From Thiotrichaceae bacterium UBA7359 (GTDB lineage Bacteria; Pseudomonadota; Gammaproteobacteria; Eutrophobiales; Eutrophobiaceae): DNA of 10,340 bases. The DNA lies in the NCBI GenBank assembly GCA_905182825.1, contig CAJJDJ010000183.1, positions 1 to 10,340 of the forward strand. Direction: 5' to 3'. A model generated the notes under the pieces. The model ran no database searches and was not told where the DNA came from. It saw nothing but the letters and a program-made list of their open reading frames with translations. The position numbers and the translations under genes were made by a program. This document shows positions 6,525 through 10,340 of the stretch, piece by piece; position 1 is the stretch's first letter, and each line of letters begins with the position of its first letter.

Positions 6525-7472
6525 ATGAAACTCGGAATACTTATGGATCCCATTAGCGGGATCAATATTAAAAAAGACAGCTCATTTGCTATGCTCCTGG
6601 CTGCACAGAAACGCGGCTGGGACATTTATTATATGGAACAAAAAGATCTGTTTATCAATAATGATATGCCAATGGCAAACTTACAATCACTCAAGGTAGA
6701 AGACAATACTGAGCACTGGTTTACTCTATCAGACACAAAAGTTCAGGAGTTATCTAGTCTTGATATAATATTAATGCGTAAAGATCCGCCTTTTGATCTC
6801 GAATATATCTACTCTACCTACATTCTGGAACATGCTGAACGTCTCGGCACCATAGTCGTGAATAGTCCAGCAGCACTAAGAAATGTTAATGAAAAGTTTT
6901 TTATTACACACTTCCCAGAATGCATCGCACCCACTCAAGTTAGTCGAAATATGGATTTTTTATTGAATTTTATCGCAAAACATGGTGACACAATTATAAA
7001 ACCATTAGATGGGATGGGTGGGCAAGGTATTTTTCGAGTTAGTGCCTCGGATCCAAATACCAAGGTCATTCTGGAAACTATCACTAAAAATGAAACAAGC
7101 TATGTTATGGCTCAAAAATACTTACCTGAGATCTCGGCGGGTGATAAACGAATATTATTAATTAACGGTGAACCTGTTCCCTATGTTCTCGCAAGAATAC
7201 CTGCAGAAGGTGAATTCAGGGGGAATCTCGCACGCGGCGGAAGAGGAAAAGGCCTTGAGTTATCAAAACGCGACCGTTGGATATGTCAGCAAGTTGGCCC
7301 AAAACTTCGTGAGATGGGACTATTTTTTGTCGGGTTAGATGTAATTGGTGATTATTTAACTGAGATCAATATTACCAGTCCAACCTGCATTCGTGAATTA
7401 GATAGCCTATATAATATCAATATTAGCGAACAACTAATGGGTGTTTTGGAAAAATATAAACAGGAACAATAA
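6525..7472 (+). CDS. gshB: Glutathione synthetase
   Basis: GshB (315 residues) joins gamma-glutamylcysteine and glycine with ATP to form glutathione in the cytosol. It is an ATP-grasp enzyme of the bacterial type. Seen in order: MKLGILMDPI at the N terminus (prokaryotic GSH-S N domain); DIILMRKDPPFD (80-91); NSPAALRNVNEK (113-124); ATP-binding IIKPLDGMGGQGIFRV (157-172); glycine-rich EFRGNLARGG (230-239); and the metal/ATP site GLDVIGDYLTEIN with TSPTCIRE (270-291). Length is typical. It is the first gene of the plus-strand run and has no obvious Shine-Dalgarno; the ATG is fixed by the conserved N terminus. gshA is not in the window. Confidence 0.97.
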   Translation: MKLGILMDPISGINIKKDSSFAMLLAAQKRGWDIYYMEQKDLFINNDMPMANLQSLKVEDNTEHWFTLSDTKVQELSSLDIILMRKDPPFDLEYIYSTYILEHAERLGTIVVNSPAALRNVNEKFFITHFPECIAPTQVSRNMDFLLNFIAKHGDTIIKPLDGMGGQGIFRVSASDPNTKVILETITKNETSYVMAQKYLPEISAGDKRILLINGEPVPYVLARIPAEGEFRGNLARGGRGKGLELSKRDRWICQQVGPKLREMGLFFVGLDVIGDYLTEINITSPTCIRELDSLYNINISEQLMGVLEKYKQEQ

Positions 7473-7509
7473 CATTGTTAATCTTAACGACTCACCCAAC
7501 TATCAATAA

Positions 7510-8460
7510 ATGATTTTAAACGTGGCAACTGGTCAGCCTGTTAATTCTATAATCACTCCACTAGATCGATTTGGTTTGACCTTAAGTCTCGCCATTTTAC
7601 TACATGCCTTGATTATCCTCGGTATTACTTTCACAAAAGAAGATACCACACGCCCCCGATACGATGCTATGGAGATTGTACTGGTTAAACAAAAAACCGT
7701 TGAACCCAAGGAAGCGAAGAAGTTAGCCCAAGCTAACTCACAAGGTGGCGATGTCATTAAAGAAATAATGAGTCCAAAGTCACCCATGGCAGAGCCTTTC
7801 TTAGACCCTAAACCAAAACAACAATTACCACCACCTAGGCTCCCATCAAATGAGATTCAAGTATCCCATCCAGTTGAAGTTAAAAAAGATATCAAAAGTC
7901 CGGATTCACTGACCGAAAAACTAGTTCTGTCGAATAAAATAAAACAGGTCGGTGAAACACAAGTCACAGATAAACAAGAAAATGCCCGCGTCAAAAAAAC
8001 AGTTAAAAAGGCCAAAATGCCATCCGCTTCAGAATTATTGACCAACAGTTTCAAAATTGCTTCTTTAAGCGCTGAAATCCAACGCAGAAAGGAGGCAAAA
8101 GAAGAACGCCCGAAACGCAAATTCATCTCGGCGTCAACAAAAGAATATAAGTATGCAGCTTATATGGAAGCATGGCGCTTAAAAGTAGAGCGAATCGGTA
8201 ATGTTAATTATCCAGAACAAGCACGAAGACAGGGATTATCAGGTAACCTTCTGCTAGATGTCGCCTTAAATCCAGATGGTTCCATTAATCAAATTACTAT
8301 ACGCCGTTCATCGGGTATAGAAATCCTAGATAATGCGGCAATTAATATCGTAAAGCTTGCAGCCCCATATGCAGTTTTTCCACCACAATTCAAGAACGAA
8401 ACGGATATTCTCCATATTCTGCGTACTTGGCAATTTGTCAATAATAAAGGTTTTAGATAG
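7510..8460 (+). CDS. tonB: TonB-family energy transducer
   Basis: A 316-residue TonB-type protein that links inner-membrane proton-motive force (through ExbB/ExbD, not present here) to outer-membrane transporters. It has a short cytoplasmic N terminus, one membrane helix (about 22-41), then a Lys/Pro/Glu-rich periplasmic spacer (about 45-210) with a proline cluster at 107-113 and the ANSQGG segment (75-80). The TonB C-terminal domain follows (about 228-312), with the YP motif at 234-235, GLSGNLLLDVALNPDGSI (242-259) and the final beta-strand region. The gshB-tonB-yqgE order is common in gamma- and betaproteobacteria. The 37-base gap after gshB shows no terminator and no clear Shine-Dalgarno. 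Which receptor it serves cannot be told. tonB is a family name here, not a claim of orthology to E. coli TonB. Confidence 0.92.
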   Translation: MILNVATGQPVNSIITPLDRFGLTLSLAILLHALIILGITFTKEDTTRPRYDAMEIVLVKQKTVEPKEAKKLAQANSQGGDVIKEIMSPKSPMAEPFLDPKPKQQLPPPRLPSNEIQVSHPVEVKKDIKSPDSLTEKLVLSNKIKQVGETQVTDKQENARVKKTVKKAKMPSASELLTNSFKIASLSAEIQRRKEAKEERPKRKFISASTKEYKYAAYMEAWRLKVERIGNVNYPEQARRQGLSGNLLLDVALNPDGSINQITIRRSSGIEILDNAAINIVKLAAPYAVFPPQFKNETDILHILRTWQFVNNKGFR

Positions 8461-8463
8461 GAG
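8459..8463 (+). promoter_or_regulatory. Shine-Dalgarno AGGAG before the shortened yqgE
   Basis: AGGAG overlaps the tonB stop TAG (8458-8460) and lies 5 bases before the ATG at 8469. It is one of the best ribosome sites in the window and precedes a gene that looks decayed, so the remnant is probably still translated. It also favours ATG 8469 over the in-frame TTG at 8466. Confidence 0.65.
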
Positions 8464-8468
8464 CTTTG

Positions 8469-8672
8469 ATGAAAAGAATCTCTAATACTATTTACGATTC
8501 AGCTAAGCTATACAATAAGTCATTCTTAATAAGGATGCCCAACCTCAAAAATTCTATTATTGAAAGAACTATGGTACATATTTGTGCTCACATGAAAAAA
8601 GGAATAATAACTTTTGGGGAAGGCTCGGCAGATAGTCAAATTATATTCAAATCACCTCTTGAACACTCGTGA
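8469..8672 (+). pseudogene. yqgE: Shortened YqgE/AlgH (DUF179) remnant with large internal deletion
   Basis: A 67-codon open frame in the place where yqgE normally sits between tonB and ruvX. Residues 19-45 (FLIRMPNL..ERTMVHICAHMKKG) match the N-terminal signature of YqgE/AlgH (typically FLIAMP..RSVVYICEH...G). Residues 54-66 (ADSQIIFKSPLEH) match the near-C-terminal block (ADxxILFxxPLExR). About 120 residues in between, and some 25 at the end, are missing against the usual 180-190. The join is in frame, near bases 8604-8628. Full-length YqgE is a conserved small protein of uncertain function, often cotranscribed with ruvX. Its TGA overlaps the ruvX GTG by four bases (8669-8672), as expected from an intact operon. 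It may be a dead gene, a mini-protein, or a leader that couples ruvX translation. The match is from memory of the family, not an alignment. Confidence 0.72.
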
Positions 8673-9103
8673 AAAATCAGACGCTACTTTGCTTTGATTA
8701 TGGTGAAAAACGAATAGGATCTGCAATTGGTCAGACGGTTACGGCTACGGCTACGGCGCTTCAAATTATTAAAGTTGTTAACAGAAAACCAAATTGGGAG
8801 AAGATTGAGTATTTGATTGAAGAATGGCGACCAGATAAGTTAATCGTTGGCCACCCATTGACACTTGAGGGCGGCAGACAAAAAATGACAGATGCGGCAG
8901 AAAAATTTGGACGACAATTGAATGGGCGCTTTAAACTTCCGGTAGAATTTATCGAAGAACAACTTTCTTCATATGAAGCCAGGCGAGAATTAAAATCAAC
9001 TTACGATTTGGATTCCGTAGCTGCCAGACTCATTCTAGAGACATGGTTAAGAGACAATATATTAGAGAATCATCGACAAAACGATATAAATAGGGAAGAC
9101 TAG
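8669..9103 (+). CDS. ruvX: RuvX/YqgF RNase H-fold nuclease
   Basis: A 144-residue YqgF/RuvX protein, a RuvC-like RNase H-fold enzyme described as a putative Holliday-junction resolvase and as taking part in 5' processing of pre-16S rRNA. Motifs: FDYGEKRIGSAIG (9-21) with acidic D10; WRPDKLIVGHPLTLEG (53-68); FIEEQLSSYEAR (94-105) with E97; and LDSVAARLILETWL (114-127) with D115. All three expected catalytic acids are present. The start is GTG at 8669 overlapping the stop of the shortened yqgE (GTGA). There is no Shine-Dalgarno before it, so translation is probably coupled to that frame. Four near-identical ACGGYK hexamers (8735-8758) encode TVTATATA, at a position where family length is unchanged. 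Six bases separate it from pyrR. Confidence 0.94.
   Translation: MKNQTLLCFDYGEKRIGSAIGQTVTATATALQIIKVVNRKPNWEKIEYLIEEWRPDKLIVGHPLTLEGGRQKMTDAAEKFGRQLNGRFKLPVEFIEEQLSSYEARRELKSTYDLDSVAARLILETWLRDNILENHRQNDINRED
8735..8758 (+). repeat. Four tandem ACGG-type hexamers in ruvX
   Basis: ACGGTT, ACGGCT, ACGGCT and ACGGCG run in tandem and encode alternating Thr with Val/Ala. Unit gain or loss would stay in frame. The protein is not longer than relatives here, so it need not be a recent expansion. Confidence 0.6.
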
Positions 9104-9109
9104 CGCACC

Positions 9110-9643
9110 ATGCCAGATGAGATGTACGTTAAACAATTGATAAGTGAGATGGTCACCGCCATCAAATCTCATAATACTTCCAATAACTATGCTGCACCGT
9201 TAATGATCGGTATTAAAACAGGCGGGGCGTGGGTAGCCAATCTATTACACCAACAACTCAAATATAAAGAGCCTATGGGAGAGTTAAACATTGCATTCTA
9301 CCGCGATGATTTTAGCACCATGGGTATGCATCCAGAAGTTAGCCCAAGTCAATTATGTGTGGATGTTAATGATAGACACATTATTCTCGTTGATGACGTA
9401 CTCTACACGGGACGTACTATTAGAGCGGCCATGAACGAGATTTTTGATTATGGTCGTCCTGCCAGTATAACTCTAGTCGTATTAGTTGACCGAAGTAATA
9501 ACCGAGAAATACCAATACAGGCTGATATAATTGGAAAAAGCATTACTCTGAATGCAGGAGAACATGTTAAACTTACTGGACCAAAGCCATTAATATTATC
9601 AATAACTAATGTTGAAAGTGCTGAAACAGAAAAAACGAGATGA
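9110..9643 (+). CDS. pyrR: PyrR: pyr operon regulator / uracil phosphoribosyltransferase
   Basis: PyrR (177 residues) belongs to the type I phosphoribosyltransferase fold. Members make UMP from uracil and PRPP and, in Gram-positives, bind pyr mRNA. The PRPP motif is IILVDDVLYTGRTIRA (91-106). Other family blocks are GIKTGGAWVA (34-43), FYRDDFSTMGMHP (63-75), FDYGRPASITLVVLVDR (112-128) and GEHVKLTGP (150-158), as in the PyrR of Pseudomonas-type pyrR-pyrB-pyrC' operons. ATG at 9110 has AGGGAAG (9092-9098) 11 bases upstream. Its stop TGA overlaps the pyrB ATG (ATGA, 9640-9643). Only six bases separate it from ruvX, so there is no space for a PyrR-type leader attenuator immediately before the gene. 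Whether it regulates or only acts as an enzyme cannot be told. Confidence 0.95.
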   Translation: MPDEMYVKQLISEMVTAIKSHNTSNNYAAPLMIGIKTGGAWVANLLHQQLKYKEPMGELNIAFYRDDFSTMGMHPEVSPSQLCVDVNDRHIILVDDVLYTGRTIRAAMNEIFDYGRPASITLVVLVDRSNNREIPIQADIIGKSITLNAGEHVKLTGPKPLILSITNVESAETEKTR

Positions 9644-10340
9644 CGGGAAACAAAATCCAACTCGATAAAAATGGCAATTTAAAGCATTTCCTTACTACTG
9701 AAGGTCTTAGCAAATCATTACTCCTTAATATTCTTGAGCACGCCGAATCTTTTGCGAATGTGGGTGAAAGATCTGTAAAAAAAGTCCCTCTGTTACGCGG
9801 CATGACGATCGCTAATTTATTCTTTGAGCCTAGTACACGCACGCGCATTACCTTTGAACTTGCAGCAAAAAGACTGTCTGCTGATATTCTTAACTTAAAC
9901 ATCTCCACCTCGGCAACGAGTAAAGGCGAATCACTTAGCGATACACTACACACCCTCGAAGCTATGCATTGCGATATGTTTGTTGTGCGCCATGCGAATA
10001 GTGGCGCAGCTCATTATATAGCCTCAGAAGTCGCACCTCACATAAGTATTATTAATGCTGGTGATGGTCGTCATGCTCATCCTACACAAGCAATGTTGGA
10101 CATGTTCACTATCCGGCGTCACAAAAAATCCTTTGAAAACCTTCGTGTCGCAATAGTTGGAGATATTTTACATTCACGCGTTGCACGCTCTGAGATACAC
10201 GCCTTAAGTACATTGGGTGTACTTGAAACACGCATTATTGCACCACAAACGCTGATTCCAAAAGATGTTGAAAATTTGGGTGTACAAGTTTTCCATAATA
10301 TGGATGAAGGGCTCAGCGGAGTAGATGTAGTTATGATGCT
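9640..10340 (+). CDS. pyrB: Aspartate carbamoyltransferase catalytic chain, 5' part (runs off right edge)
   Basis: PyrB condenses carbamoyl phosphate with aspartate, the first committed step of pyrimidine synthesis. From ATG 9640 the frame stays open for 233 codons to the window edge, against about 310-335 in the family. Seen: NLFFEPSTRTRITFELAAKR, with the carbamoyl-phosphate loop STRTR at 65-69; TSATSKGESLSDTL with K95 in the place of the catalytic lysine; FVVRH (114-118); GDGRHAHPTQAMLDMF (141-156); and VAIVGDILHSRVARS. The ATG sits in the 4-base ATGA overlap with the pyrR stop, and there is no strong separate ribosome site, so translation is likely coupled. In related operons pyrC or an inactive pyrC' follows; that would be beyond the window. 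Confidence 0.96.
   Translation, partial: MTGNKIQLDKNGNLKHFLTTEGLSKSLLLNILEHAESFANVGERSVKKVPLLRGMTIANLFFEPSTRTRITFELAAKRLSADILNLNISTSATSKGESLSDTLHTLEAMHCDMFVVRHANSGAAHYIASEVAPHISIINAGDGRHAHPTQAMLDMFTIRRHKKSFENLRVAIVGDILHSRVARSEIHALSTLGVLETRIIAPQTLIPKDVENLGVQVFHNMDEGLSGVDVVMM

Noticed and set aside
7477..7488. Inverted repeat GTTAA-TC-TTAAC between gshB and tonB
   Set aside because: The stem is only 5 AT-rich base pairs with a 2-base loop and no T-run, so it is not a credible terminator and not clearly an operator.
7533..8126. Two open frames antisense to tonB
   Set aside because: They mirror the biased Lys/Pro codons of the TonB spacer; no motifs or ribosome sites.
9606..9953. Open frame antisense to the pyrR/pyrB junction
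   Set aside because: The plus strand here codes for an unmistakable aspartate carbamoyltransferase N terminus.

Overview
The window is an AT-rich stretch of a proteobacterial chromosome, most likely gamma- or betaproteobacterial. The evidence for this is the hemC-hemD-hemX-hemY operon, the gshB-tonB-yqgE-ruvX-pyrR-pyrB order and the fused ferredoxin/flavin reductase of the type often labelled ascD. The phosphoribulokinase at the left edge allows for an autotroph using the Calvin cycle, but enterobacteria carry a similar enzyme without Rubisco, so this is not proof. I could not narrow the taxon further by eye. Almost everything is recognisable core metabolism. I saw no mobile element, CRISPR array, tRNA or rRNA.

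Layout. (1) Positions 1-2451, plus strand: the 3' part of a phosphoribulokinase gene, an orphan ParA-type ATPase, and a [2Fe-2S]/FAD/NAD(P)H reductase. (2) Positions 2448-6417, minus strand: the tight heme operon hemC, hemD, hemX, hemY, which turns porphobilinogen into uroporphyrinogen III and adds two membrane-anchored accessory proteins. Its last stop codon overlaps the stop of the convergent reductase gene. (3) Positions 6418-6524: the divergent promoter region between hemC and gshB. (4) Positions 6525-10340, plus strand: glutathione synthetase, a TonB-type energy transducer, a heavily shortened yqgE, ruvX, pyrR and the 5' part of pyrB.

The most notable point is the yqgE position. The normal 180-190-residue YqgE/AlgH protein is reduced to a 67-codon open frame. 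It keeps the family's N-terminal block and a short C-terminal block but has lost the middle (about 120 residues) and the tail. It still has a good Shine-Dalgarno sequence and a 4-base overlap with ruvX, which has no obvious ribosome site of its own, so the remnant may persist as a translational-coupling leader. Smaller points are a perfect 8-bp hairpin inside the phosphoribulokinase gene, a convergent stop-on-stop overlap, a ParA with no partner and a possibly leaderless start, and a PyrR gene with no space for the leader attenuator known from Gram-positive PyrR systems.
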